NCBI RefSeq assembly: GCF_000189635.1
Contig: NW_002476377.1
Span: 186,001 to 250,000 of the forward strand
DNA length: 64,000 bases
Reading direction: 5' to 3'
From: Tetrahymena thermophila SB210
Taxonomy: Eukaryota > Ciliophora > Oligohymenophorea > Hymenostomatida > Tetrahymenidae
The notes under the pieces are model-generated. The model did not search any database. It was not told where the DNA came from and saw nothing but the letters and a program-made list of their open reading frames with translations. The translations under genes were made by a program, and so were the position numbers. How positions within the stretch are numbered: the first letter of the stretch is position 1; every line of letters begins with the position of its first letter. Below are positions 14,789 to 29,300 of the stretch, in pieces.

Positions 14789-16100
14789 CAGGAGAAAGAC
14801 CAAGGAGGTTCACTCTTAGATTTTTTTTTAAGTAGCAAACTGAGACTGATGAAGAAGAAGATGAAGTAGAAGAAGAAGACGACAGAAGTATGGACTCAAT
14901 CTGTAGCATTTTTCTCTGGATTCAAGTTTAACTTAGAAGAGATTGCCTGTTCTAAGAAGAAGTTGAAGAGATGAAGAAGAATAGCATAGATCAAGAGGAC
15001 CACTCAGTTAGTCAGTCATTCATTCATTCGTTCAGATTCATTGCTGCCCCATTGTGATCCTTATAATATTTATTGACTCAGCCAGTTAGAAGACGAGAAG
15101 ATTCAAGATAATTTTTTCAGATACTCATTGATTGGTACGAACAACGACACACATATGATGGCAAGACAATGACAGAAGAAGTTGACAGTTATTTGATCAG
15201 TGAGACAAAATGAATGCTAACAGCAAATTAAGAACAAAACAAATAAGAAATATTAATTATTAATAAAATAATTAATCTAATAATTTAGTATGATTTAATT
15301 GATTTTGATTAATATTAATTGGCTAAATTTTCTTGGCTAGAGCCCCCTTTACCTTTTCTGAGCAGATCTCTGAAAAAAAAAAAACAACTCATCATTAGAA
15401 TTAATTAACTAATAAACCCAACACTTTCAATTATTAAAAATTTAAGAGATTTCCTAATTTACTTTTAAGCTCAAAATTATTGCAAACAAACAAACAAATA
15501 ACTAAATAAACAGACATTAAAGCAAAGCAAATCAAAATTTAAAGAAGAAGTTTTACCTACAAAATTTCCAATTTATTAATTTAAATTAATTAATTAATGC
15601 CCCATCCATATTTGAAAGACCTTTGACCCTGATAAGAATTTTAGACTGATTTTAAATGGTTAATTTGTCCAACATAAAACGCAAATTTTCATTCATTTGA
15701 ATATCTATTCAATTAAAACTTAAAAAGACCCCACGCAACAAAACAATTCATTACCAAAAAAATTGCTAGTAAAGTTTACATGACCCTTTTCAATTTTCTT
15801 TATTTTGATTTAAATGGACTTTTTGAAAAATTCATTGGTACTTTTGAAGAGATTTGCTGCTTCTTTTAGTTTAGTTTAGATTGATTTCTTTTAGTTACCA
15901 TTTACCAAAAACATACCTACTTACAAACCTACTTGTATGCTGTGCTATACTCGTTGTTGTTGTAAATGTATGTTTGTAGATTGCTCGCTTTTTCTAGTAG
16001 GAAGGCAAGCGTATATGTTTCGGTGTCCTGTATGAAAATACGCTCCCTCTTTTCCCTCTTTTTTCCACCCCACAAGTAATAGCAAGTCTATCTTACGGCT
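10000..16100. other. Long gene-free block with raised G+C and many short tandem repeats
   Basis: This 6 kb stands out from both flanks: it is less A+T rich, full of purine-only or pyrimidine-only runs, and studded with tetranucleotide and trinucleotide repeats, including ATCA then TATC at 10807-10834, GAAGAA and ATGAAG runs near 14.85-15.0 kb, GTTA at 14054-14073, GAAA at 14761-14788 and TTCA near 15.0 kb. In-frame TGA triplets occur in all frames tried, so I find no protein-coding gene under the ciliate code, and no tRNA, snRNA or rRNA was recognised. A long transcribed leader, a non-coding RNA gene or a regulatory region are all possible; nothing in the sequence decides between them. Confidence 0.5.
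14752..14789. repeat. GAAA tetranucleotide microsatellite
   Basis: Seven perfect GAAA units from 14761 to 14788, preceded by a slightly imperfect AGAAAGGAA. It is part of the purine-rich strand bias of the surrounding gene-free block. Confidence 0.95.
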
Positions 16101-17365
16101 TTGCTACTTTATTTTAATTTAATTTAATTTTAATTTATTAATTATTTAATATATGTCTATTATATAATTAATATAATTAATAATAATATTAATAATAATA
16201 ATAATAATATTTATTCTGTATTTTTATGTTTATATTTTTTTTTTCTTATGTGTTGCAAAACACATTTCTTTTTTTTTTGAAAAAAAATCAATCAACTCAT
16301 TCATTCATTTTTATTTAATATTATTTCTTTTTATTATTATAATTTCTTCTTCTTATATAATTCTTAAAATTATTCATAGTTTTTTATTTAATTTTTCTTA
16401 GTTTTATTTACTAATTTCTTTTTAGTAATCTAAACTGACAAAAACTACTTAATAATTATACACAAAATCATTATGAAAAATTTTTACTTTTTTTAATTTG
16501 AGTATTTTTTATAAAAATTTATTTATAATAATGGGATACATTCAATCATAACATTAAAAATTTTGCAGAATCGCTAAAATTTTTTTTTTAATATGCATAA
16601 AAAATTGGGTAATATCTGCTTGATCTAACCCTATTATAAACTACATGATGAAATATATTGTAGAATAAATATAAAAATAGATAAAGTTATTAATTCATAT
16701 TTATATTATTTAGATTAAATTTTCAAAATCAAAATAATTAATTTATTTATAAAAATAAATTTGGCTCAAAATAAATAAATGAAATTTATAAAAGTATTTA
16801 AAACTCAACTTGAATGAATGATTTTTAAAAATAATTATAAAATGAGTTTTTAGTAAAATACTTAATTAAATAAATCCTACATGTCAATATTGCGTATTAT
16901 GTATTATCATACGTGACAGTAAATAAATTTATACTTTTAGTATAAAAATTAACACCGTATATTTATTTCTAAAATAGATGAATTTAAAATCAAAATTTTC
17001 TGCTATCTACTATATCTTCCAGAAAGAGAGATATTTAATATGTCTATTTTATATTTAAAACTTATCTGATTCATGCTTACTTTTAAAACCAAGTTGATGT
17101 TTCATTTTAAAACTTGAAACAAAAAAATATTTTTTTGCTATGTGTGTGTACACACTTTTATTTATTCATGCTTAAAACTGCTGTCTGTATGAATCTATCT
17201 GAAATAATTTATTCATTTTTGCTTATTTCATAACTTTATATTTTAATGGATTTATAGAATCAAAAGTTAAAAATAAATATATTTAATTTTTGCAAATATG
17301 GAACATAAAACAAACAAACAAATAAAATATTTCATTTAATATATTTTTGAGAATTTCTAATACTT
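16101..17365. other. Gene-free A+T-rich spacer with ATA/AAT repeat
   Basis: An (AAT)n/(ATA)n-like run lies at about 16171-16210, and the composition returns to extreme A+T. No coding or RNA gene seen; the space leads to the 3' end of the giant minus-strand gene. Confidence 0.5.
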
Positions 17366-20300
17366 TCATTTATTTTTTGTTAGATTTGTGGTGACTTAGG
17401 CATATTAGAATACAATTTAGGTTATCTTACTAAAATTTTTAATAGAATATGCTTAATATAAAATTTAAATAAAATTGAATTGTACTTGTTGTAGGCACGA
17501 AGAATCCTTTAGCATCTTCTTATTGAATTCCTGTTATTGCGTCTGATTTGAGCTTACATATTAGAGCTAAATCTTTATTCCCTAACCTTTAATAAATTTA
17601 TGACTATATTAATAAGGCTCTCTTTTTGAGGGATTAGCTTAATGTAAATCTGGTTGGTTAATCTATTTTAGAAATTTTTGTTATTCAAATAATATCTCAT
17701 TTTTAAAATTTTACCTTTATCTTATGTGAATATACTTAACTCTTTAGAATCAAGCTTATCTCCCTTGTAAAAGGAGCAATTTTTATCTTCACGTCTCCTA
17801 AATTAATATCTAACTATATACCTTGAAAGTCTTCTCCAAAGTCTATTTATTTTATCATGGTCAGCATAACTAACCTATTTTTATAAAATATTATTTCTTA
17901 ATGGAGATCTTTAAAAAAGTCTTTAATTACTTTGATGATGGATTTTAAGTATGGGAAATTTTCTTTTAAGTAAAAGAGGAATTTTTTGATATAATGATTC
18001 AAGGTAATAAAAATATTTGATAGTAAATATAAAACGATGAAAGAATTCACTAAGGCTAACACTATATAGGATAAAATTCTTATTGCTCTGTATTCATCAT
18101 TATTTAGTAGCACACCTAAAATGAGACTAAAGCCTATTACATTATTGACCTTTATTTCAGCCTATAATTAAAATATAATATTATAAAACGCTAAACATAA
18201 AAAATTCTTATTATAGAATAAATAGTAACTCAGATGATTGATTAATATTTTGAAAATTGCGTGCAAAAGTAGTTTAAAATATACTTTAAAAAACAAACAA
18301 ATTCAAGCAATTAATTATTTTTTCTCTAAAAGGAAATAAGAAATTATCTAAAGACTAAATAAATTAAATGATGAAGGGGTGAGTTAAAATGACAAAATAA
18401 CAATACTTAAAAATAAATATATTTCTTTGTTTGAAAGAATTATTATAAAATTTCCAAATTCAACAGAATTTAAGATTCTATTATAATTTTCAAGGTGTGA
18501 ACTTAAAATAGCATTTGTGATAGATAAGTTGATAATGATGTAGAAGAAATAAAAAAGAAATTTCTTCGGTAGCATTAGAAGTAGAAAAAATCTTAGAATT
18601 CCATTTTTAAAAGTTTTAATTTTACAACTTGTAATCGAGTCACGTAGAAGAGAAAGAGTAAGTAAAAAAAAATATTAAATAAAAGTAGAAAAATTAAATT
18701 TTAGCAGTAGAGATAAATTTTTTTTTTACTGTTAAATTTTTAATTAATTTATTTTAGGTGAAAAAAAATTTACTTAATTCAATTGACCTCTTATATAAGG
18801 ATTTATCTTGCTAACAACATAACTATATATGATGTTTATGAGTAAGACCAATATTCCTTTAATAGCTATATTAGAGTAGAAAATATTCATAATTAGAATC
18901 ATTATAACCCTTGTTTCTAATTTTAAAAGTTCCCAGTAGTAGAACTTTTCAGTGTAACCCAAGCTAAACAAACTATAATCAAATCTTACAGATATTTTTT
19001 TCAGTCTTTTCTGTTTATTTTTCCAAATTAATATTTTTAAAAATGGCTTCAAAAAAATTACCCTGTTTTTATTCATTAGAGCAAATACTCCTAATGGAAT
19101 AATTACAGACACTATTACTAGAGTTGGAACGATAAGATTACTGATATAGTATAAATGCTCACTTGTGTAGCATTCCATAGATAAGTTGCTTAGAATATAT
19201 TTATTCTATCCAAATTTCCTACAGAAAGTCTTGTATTTTAAAAATGTAAATTGTAACTAAAGTGAAAGATTAATTAATCAACTAAGTTACTAATCCGCTT
19301 GCAGAACTGACAACAGGAGAATGGAAGAAAATAAAACTAAAGGCTAATCCCTAAAAAATATTTTTTTTAAAAAATGTAAAAATAATTTTTATAATCAATA
19401 ATTTACTATTGATGTCAAGAATTTCATGGGTATTCTATGCAACCTTAATACTTTCAAGATAAAGCAAAAGGAAATATAAAGAATGAATAAAATAAAAGGT
19501 ATTATAATCATCCAACTAAATTTATAATAAACTAAAGGCATGTTTTAGTTTCTCTTTGAGAGTTAGCAATCTAAGCTAAATATTATTCCTTATAAAGGAT
19601 TAGCAACATAGTTCGATGCAGTTTACAAATCACCTTGCACATCCAAATTAAATTACAGTAAAAATACAATTAAGGAAAAGTAATGAATGAACAGTTTAAC
19701 ATAAATAGCTGCGAAATCTAAAGAATAACTTTAATTAATTGAAAATTAATTTTAAATATTTCAAATAAATATATAAATAATTTTTACCTTCCTTTACTAC
19801 TAACAATAGCGTTACATTCCACTAGCATATCAAAGTAAACAGATGTTGTTATAAGTTTAAGCGTTCTGAATTTTTATACATAAATGTTAAATAAATAAAC
19901 AAGTAAGTAATTCAAATAATTTTTACTTTGAAACAGTGAATGCGATTATTATGATTATAAGGAATGACAATAAAATGGAAGACGATGTACTTGACTTAGT
20001 GTCTGAACAAAGAGTGCAAATGAAATTTGATTTTTAGCCATATCTTTATCCCCACTATATTACACGAAATAAACTTTAATTTTTAGATAAAAAATGTTTA
20101 ATTTACCACTGAACCATCTGTATCGCATACTTCACATAATGCTCCTATGTATCCTTAATCGCAATAAAAATCTAATTTGTTTTGATCGAAATCTCCGAGT
20201 CTGTTTCCAACACAGTTTTCTGGTTTACTCTCACAATAGAATATATCATAGCTACTTTAATCTGATCTCCAATATCCTGGTGGAAGTCTCACTTAAGAGC

Positions 20301-23300
20301 CACCTTTTGAATATATTTGAAAGAAAATATTAAAATATTTTAAAGGAGTTAAATAATTTTATATTTAAAGTAATAAAATAATCTCAAATATGAAAGAATG
20401 AATACTATTTATATAAATTAAATAAAGCTAAAAATAATTATTACCATCACAAACAGCTGCTGAACCGTCACTAAAGTAAGGGCATTCTCTGCATGATTCT
20501 CCTGCAACCAAAGAGAAACTACCTGATCGACAAGTTTAGCAGGTTTAAAAACCATCTTAGTCTGGTTTTTATTCTTCTCCTAAAATACAAGGGCGGAATT
20601 CGACATTTAAATTATATTCATAATTTGTTATGTTTTTAACTTGTTACATTAGGCTTGAATAAATAGTTAGACTGACATTTTTATTTAATTATTTCACTGT
20701 TAATTTCGATTCTGAAAAATTAATCAAACCTCCATATCCATTTTACATTTATGCTGTTATTTTGTCTATTTTTATCTCTTTACTTGTTGAATTAGCTTTT
20801 TTGAATTGAAATTATAATTAAAATATTTAAGTTGATTGTCATATTCATAAATTTAAAATTCTTTATTGCCAATTCAAGTTTAAAAAATAAGTGAATTTTT
20901 ATGTAATTTTCATTTAATATATTGAATATTTATTTAAAAAATTGTTTTATTGTCTTACTGATATTTATTGAAACTAAGTAAGGATCTGTTATTTAAGGAC
21001 TAACTGTGTATATTTGCTTTATAACAACATTATCTTAATCTAGAAAAGCCAAATAAAAGCTTTCTGCCATATTTCCACTTGATACTGTTATTGAATCTGT
21101 GTCATTAATTTAGTAAGTGCCTATATTCAATTGATAATAACTGATTAAGAGTATTATTGAAAATTATGATTTTACTTGGATTTATGAGTTTTAATTTTTA
21201 GGGAAATGCATAATAATCTTTTCCATATTATTAAGCTTAATTATTTGATATTATATTTTAATATTTTATTGATTGAAATCTTGGTAGGATATTGTTGCCA
21301 TATATACCACCTCCTACTTAAGCATAATTGTTGTATAGTTAAGAATATTATAAAGTAAATGCATAGTTGTCCACATATATTCCTCCTCCTAAAAAGGCTT
21401 AATTAGATGAAATTAAAGTGTTGTTAATAACTAAATTCTGCACACTATTTAAATACATAGAGCCTCCGCTCTTAAGTGCCTTTAATATAATATTTAATAT
21501 AAATATTGAAAATTATAATAGTGAAAAATATTACTTTATTTGAAAAAAATTAGCAGTTTTAAATTACTGGCATTGACTGCATACCTATTTACTGTAAATA
21601 TAATGAACCTCCATTCTGAGATGTGTTGTTTTAAAACAAGGAATTATTGATTGTTAAAGAATCTGAAAATATATAAACGTTCCCACTTACACAATTTACA
21701 CATTAAATATTGCTAAATTAACTTGATATTATTTGTAAATTAGAAATCTAGAACAAGCAGATAGAGCTATTTATTTTAAGTTAAAATTAAAACAAAATAA
21801 AAGAAAAAAAATTTACCAATAAATTTATTAGCTAAGCTAAGCCCTTTGCACATTCATGTTTTCATATTATATTGATTATAATTTTGTGTAGTTAAACAAA
21901 GAGTTAGAACTTAAATCTTGGTTCATAGATATTGTGGTATTTTAAATGAAATGACTGATGGCATTATTTATAAAAATAATTTAGCTATTCTAAATCTAAA
22001 AGGTACACTAAGTTATATTAAAAACCGAGAGATATATCAAATAGAATAAATTATACTGCTAATTTATTTATGAGTTTGCCTATATATATATATATTTTCA
22101 TACTTTACTATTAAAAAAACTTAAATTTTAAAAATAATTTTACTCTTTTGCTTAATTGATTCATTACATTTTAGTCTTCAGTAAATTAAGACTAACTCAG
22201 TAAAATTTTAGTCTACTAGTTACCTTGGATATTAGTTATCTGATAGAGAATTATTTTCCCGTTGTGTGCATAATTATTGCTGAAAGTGCAGGAAAGTATC
22301 TGCATTTAAAGATTATTTACGGGCCTTTAGAATAAAATTATTAATTATTATTTAATTTAGTTATAAAATATTACAAAATGAAAAAGATGGCAGAGTCTTG
22401 ATAAGCGTAGTTTTAGATAAATTAGGTGTTAATTGCCTAAATCGTAATACTTTGTTGAATGATTGAATTTACATACATAAAACCACCAGAGCTTTACTCT
22501 GAGTAACAACCTTAGATAACTGAGTTTTAAATTTACATGGTAGCTAAGTTGTTTGGAAATACGCTAAAACAACCTCCTTAAAAGGCCTATGTGTTTTGTA
22601 TATAAGAGTTGTTGATGAGTAGAGAATTCACCACGATTAAATAACCAATTCCACCATAGGTTTAAAATGCATTCACTTTTGAACTAGGGTTGAAGTTATT
22701 ATTTGTAAAGTTAGAATTTTAAATAATTAATGAATACACTTCAGAATAAATTAAACCAATTTAAGAAGTAGGGTATTGGTTATTTATAAATGAACTATTA
22801 TTAATTGTAACTGTAGAAAACAAGGATTGAATCATCAAACCTAAGTTACTGCTTAAGCTTTATTGATTGTTCGGATTGACATATATGTTATTCTATAAAA
22901 TTATCTGTGAAAAAGTAAGTTATAGCTAAGAAGACTAAGCATTGACACAAATTAAAGAAATTTATGAAAATTATCTTGATAAATTTAACTAACTAAGACT
23001 GATATTTAAATTACTCACTAATACAGTTATTTGTTAAAGAGAAATTTAATTAGCTGAATTATAAAAGTAATTCTCATTATTAGTAATCAATTAAATAGCA
23101 CTTTAGACATAATTGCAATTTATAGAAGTTATATTATTTATCTATAAATACTACCTAGGATTGATAATCTACATTATTGAAAAGCTCATTTAACTCAAGA
23201 TGTCATTTTGAATAGCTATATTGTTTATTAGAGTGGTCATAGTATTTTTTATTTAAATAATTGGTATGTTGTCATTATTAATTACTTAGACACCAGATAA

Positions 23301-26300
23301 GTTGACATTATAGAAGGATTAGATCTATTTTGTAAATATTATTTGTTAATTAAAATCCTCAATAATAAATTAAAAATAGAATTATCAAATGTATTTTAAC
23401 ATCTATTTAAAAAAATTTTTCTCATAATTATTTGCTTTAATTATAAATTAGTATATTCTGAATATTGGAAACTATAAAAAGTGCATAAGTTTTAATTAAA
23501 TATTCTAAAAAATATAGCCAAAAATCTTAAATATAATAATTTATTTTTGAGCAATAATCAAGTTTAAAAACAAAAAATATTTATTTTTTATTGAGTAACC
23601 TTAAAGATTTTAATTGTATTCCAAAAAGATTAATTAAAGTAATTGTTAAAAAAAATATTACCAAAATGTATGAACCTTCTTACAAATAAGGATTTAAAAA
23701 CAGATTTTTGGAAATAAGCACTCCAGAAACTGCTACCTGAGTTTATGAATATATCATAGTGAATAGCCCAATATTAATAAGGATACCATAACTATTTGTA
23801 TTGGTTGTTACTGGCATAGTAATGTTATTACTTTGAAAATTTATATTTTAAATGTTGAAGGCTAATGAGTTTGAGCTCAATGTTTAAATTTGTGCTACAT
23901 TAATTGTTATAGTGTTGATAAAATAAGTCATATTAAGAAGATTTTAAAAGATATTCAAGTTGGTTAAGGACATTTTGCTTGACTAGAAAACAGAAGTATT
24001 ATTAAGGGTACAATTTTAAATAACAACTCCTTAAATATTTAGTTATTAAATTAAAAAGAAACCAATCAAACCTTAAACATCAGACAAAATAGAATTTTAT
24101 AATAAAATCTAAGAAAAAGATGCTTGAGTCAAGCTTGGTAATTAAAAAATCTATGATTCTAATGAAATTGAAGAAGATTGGCTCATAAATGTTGCGCCCG
24201 AAAGAAATTAGCTTTGTGAAATAGTGATATTTTGTACTGCTATGCTAAATTAAGTTGCTAATGGTATTGAGATCAATGAAGCTTGCTATGAAAGCATGCA
24301 GTTGCTAATGACTAAATTTTAGATATTAATGTTGAAGAAAGAATCAATATACCCATTATAGATTTGTCCTATTTGTATAAAATCATTTAATTGCTAGATT
24401 TTGTTTTAAAATATCACATTTATCAAATTTAAATTTTATGGAATCTAAGCTAAATATATCAATGAGTTAGTATTATTGATGTTGTTGGATTAAATAAACT
24501 AAACATTTTGCAATTCAAGAGAAAGATCTTGTTGAGTATTATCTAACTTTGTGTTTAGCATAACTTTAATACCATTATTCTAAAATTAAATGTTTAATAT
24601 ATTCACTTAATTGAACCCTTATATGACCATATTTTACCCTAAGTTAAAAATAGCATTGCCATTTTGTAATTTCAACTTTCCATTTTAAATGATGTAGGAA
24701 TTTAATTATAAATTGTAGTTTTTTAAGCTGTTAACATTTTAGTATAAATTGCTAATCAAATTCATACTATTCATCTTGCAAACTCCATTTTAATTGAAAT
24801 AAATATTAATTGAAATATTTATAACACCTTTTTTTTTAAGATTAAAATTTTTCAGTGTGAAATAATTATTTCAATAATTTAAGGTAAATAAATATAATAA
24901 GTTAAATAATTTCAATGAATAATTTAATACCTATTTCATTTAAGATGTATTAGTGCATAAGAATATCACTTTAATTAGTATTGAATGGGAGAAATAAATC
25001 TTAAGACTATGCTATTAAGTTTTCAAAAATGAATGGATCTTATGGAGTACCACTTCCTACATAATTAAGGTCGAATTAAGTACCACAAATTACGAAATAA
25101 TCTTTTGTAATTTGGCTTGCAAAGCCCATTTAAGAATCAGCAATTACACATTTTTAAATAGCTTAATTATACATGATAATTGGTTTTTTTATTAAATATT
25201 CAGATAAAATAGAACTAGATTGCACTATTACATTTTATCTGCAATTTAAGCATTAGCTTTAATAAATGTTAAAATCTATTTACTGACTCATACTTGAACT
25301 TTGATTTCCAGTGTATATGCATGTTTAACAAGTAAGGGGACATAATTAGCAATCCTATTGGTTGGAACTTGGGTTTATTAAGAAATTAACATCAACTGTG
25401 ATTTAATTTGTTGATGTTAGATAGAATTGAGAGTTTAAGAAATTCAAATAATCTTATGTAAGAATGTAACCATTAGAATTGGTGCAACTCAAACACTTGG
25501 CGTATGTAACTGTAGGGGAAATTTATTAAGAAACACATTAATTGCAAGAGTTACCACAAATAGGCTCACAAATTTATAGAGACTAATTTAAAATATAACC
25601 TTGCATGCATTAAGTACATATAACAGATGCTGAGAACATTTTTAGATAATCTATTCTCTAACTATCGGTCAAAACCGTACTAAACTAAGTTAAATAACTA
25701 AAAATAAAATAAATAAATGATTTAATTAATTAGATTTTTAATATCAATAAGAATTACTTATAAAAATAAATTTTTACCTTGTAAAGCTGAAATATTTATT
25801 TCCTTCGTAGCAGCTTTGACAGAATTATGGGCAGCTTTTACAGCCAGAAATGCTTGGTATATTTACTGTTAAAAGAGTAGGCTAAACTTTGTTAAGGTAA
25901 TCTATATTTCCACTTTAACTATTGACACATATATTGCTATCATTTAAATAATATCCTTGCTTGCACATCAGGCATTTCTTTGTGTAAACATTACATAAAG
26001 CACACTCATTCATACAATTTTAAGAGTTTTAGTAATCATAAAATCCTTATGAACACTACAGGCACTAGTTGTAAGATGTTGTTGTTGCAGAGTTTCCTGT
26101 TTTTTTATTACAAAGTTAACAGTTAAATAAGTTATTTAAGCAGCTCCCTGTACATAAATTCTATGTATTATCATAATACATTCCATTTTGACATATTTAG
26201 CAGTAGACTTTACCTTATTAGTTTTAAGCACAACTTTAGCAATTAGTAATTGAACAACCCTAAACACAAGATTTTTAATCACTAGAAAGAGTATATCCTT

Positions 26301-29300
26301 AAACACATTAATAGCAAAGGTGAGAAGTAGTAGCTTGACTAACTAAAGTTAAATTGAAGTATTGTTAATAAGTCATAGGCATCGCTTAGGTTCCAAATGC
26401 ATCGAATTAACAATTTTAAATTTTGCTCACACAGTTTTACCCATCTGCAGATACTATGCTGTTTATGTCTATGCAACTCAAACATCTTTGTATAAATGAG
26501 CTTTTATCAAATAAGATGTTAAAAAATTAATTAAATTAGTTCATCGTGTATTCTATTAAGTTAATTCCTAGTAAATCAGAATATGTATCACAACTTGCAC
26601 ATGTTAATGAGCATTTCAAACATTAGGAAGAATTCTAAATGTCGATCGAGCTACCTTACATGCACTAAGTACATATCAAAACTTATTGATTTCCAGAATA
26701 TAACTGTTAACATTATAAGCAATTGTTTCCACACTTTACACATGTTCCATTACTTTATAGTGAATATCCAGACTAGCATTAGATGCACTATTTAGTTTTT
26801 TAATAGTAAAAAATAATAATTTTTAATATTAAAGTAAAATTACTGTTCCATCTTTGTTGCAAGCTGCACAACCTTAAGAGCAGGGACTTTAAGGGTTAAT
26901 TTAAAGAGAGTTTCCAACAATTTAGAAATACTAAACACCTAACTGATTTAAGTTATTTGACTAATCCACAAATTAAGTACATTACATATTGCCAACCCTA
27001 AATTATCAAATAAATGTTAAATAAAGCTAAATTTTTGTTTAAAAAGTATGTACCAAAGTTAATCCTAAAGAAGACAATTCAAACAAGTATACTTGCAATT
27101 ATTAGAACATATCTAAGAATTTTAGTCAAACATCGGGCAAGCAACACAATTTAACATGTTTGGAAGTAAGTAGAATCCATATCTACATACCGTGCAGATA
27201 AACTAGCTGGGGTTCTAGAAAGAGGGGATGCAAGAAGTGCAATTTATATCACATTCTAAAAAATTTTTATTCTAAAAATTAATCTATGTGTAATCTTTAT
27301 AACTATAGCCTAAAGCAGTGCTTTGTACTATTAAAAATAAAAATTTAGAAGCTATTCAATTTAATTATATTACCTTATTAACAGTTTCCTGAACTTAGCA
27401 TTATGTAATTTAAAGGGCAAATTTAGCACTTACCACTTGTTACGGATTAGCATAATCCATAAATATCACTACAATATACTTAATTTTACTAATTATTTTA
27501 GAGATCTTATCCTTTACAAGTACTTAAGTCTAAAGTACACTATTTTAGTAATTAATTAATTTTAATATAAATTCAATTATCAAAAATATGGAAGTAAAAC
27601 TTAAGTTAAGGATGGAATATATACTTGCTTCATTTAATTTAAGTAAACAAATCAATAGAAAAATATTTTAATCTAAAATAAAAATATTTACTTAGTTAAT
27701 TGGCATATTACATTAGACACATTTATAGGGATCATCTGGCTAACATATTTGGCAGTAATTAGGGCATAATATAGAATTAAAAATGGCTGAAGCTACTAAC
27801 CCTTGTTAATTGACTGAGGTTTAAGAATTTATTTATATGTTTTAAGATAAAATCTACATTACAGGATTATATTACTCAGATAGCCCGAATGAAATAACTC
27901 CATTATACACAAAGCTGTTGATTCCACCGAACCAATTCAAATTATTAGGAATATATTTAACAGCACCCAAATTTAATTACTGCTATAGATTTTTTTGACC
28001 TGTCATATTGTCAAAATAAATGTTTGAATTACTGTTTATTTATGTGCTATAAATTGTTGATGGCATTTACAAATTATTCCCTATTCCTATCCATCCAATA
28101 GCCAATTAAGAATAGTAATCATTTGTAATTTAGCATTCTATATCTAATTATTATAAAAGTAAAAGTTCATTCAATGAAATAAATAAATTAATTAATTAAT
28201 TATTTTACTATTTGTAGATGAGTTGAACTGGCAAGAAATCAAATTGAATGGTTATTGTTAAGAATTCATAGATTTAGTATAACCCTAAATGAATAGTATA
28301 ATGCTCTATGTACTTAACTAAGGGGTTATGCTGAAAACATACTTATTCTTAATTTAATAAAAATAAATTTATTTTTATTAAATAACCTATTAAAACTCTA
28401 AAACAATTTTTAGAATATTTAAATCTATCAAATAAATTAATTTATTTATTAAAAATTTTTATTAATTTATATTATTAGATGAAAGTCTTACTTAGTTTAA
28501 ATATTCTTAAATTGTGTAAGTTTAATAAATTAATTTTACAATTTATGAAATAACGTTTTAAAAATAATTAAATATTTACTCTAGAAACAGGAATACTTGT
28601 AGATGAATTCCAAATAACTTATCCGCCATCTTGAATATTGGGATCACAGCTAGCAATATACCTGTTAAATTATTGACATCATTAATTTGCAAATTGTTCA
28701 AACAAAAACTAAAAAATATTCTTACTTAATAGCTAGACTTTAAAGTTTGCCTTAAAATAAAACATTTAATAAAAATGAATTTGATGTAGGCTCATCTGCA
28801 TACATCATTACAGATTGGGTCTAAGAGGAGGCATGATAGTTTTCTTAGACGTTAACAATGCTTAGTTATATCATTGGGGTACAATTCAAAGGATATCTAA
28901 ATATCACTCTCTAGCTATAGGTTAAAGAACTGCTTTAAGTAACTTAAATCTCTCCAATATTTAATCTCTTATTGGCTACAAATGCTTTTTTTACAATTTT
29001 TAATTAGTATCTTTACAGTAAAAAATTATTTCTTACATGGACAATATGAAGTTTCTGGTAAATCAAAAGTGTGAGAAGGGCATTAACATCTTGGAGGGTT
29101 GTTTATTCTATCCGTTGAACAAGTATAGCATTGTGATGGTTATAAAGGATTACAGGTTTGGCACTTCTTATCGCATAGTTTAACGAACTATAAATAAAAC
29201 AACTTTGTTTATAAGAATAAATAGTATTTTTTAAAGTAAGTTACACTTAAGATTATTGAATTTTATTAAAGTTAGTTATTATTTAAATCTGTAGTTGAAG

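Noticed and set aside
14271-14869. Two plus-strand ORFs of 71-90 residues
   Set aside because: They run through microsatellite and pyrimidine-rich sequence and have no coding character.
17645-17662. TCTGGTTGGTTAATC, considered as a chromosome breakage sequence
   Set aside because: Only the GGTTGGTT core agrees with the reverse complement of the 15-bp Tetrahymena element; that element tolerates few changes.
20094-20333. 79-residue plus-strand ORF
   Set aside because: Antisense to the Cys-containing exon (GYWRSDQ...CDQGYIGALC) of the giant surface protein.
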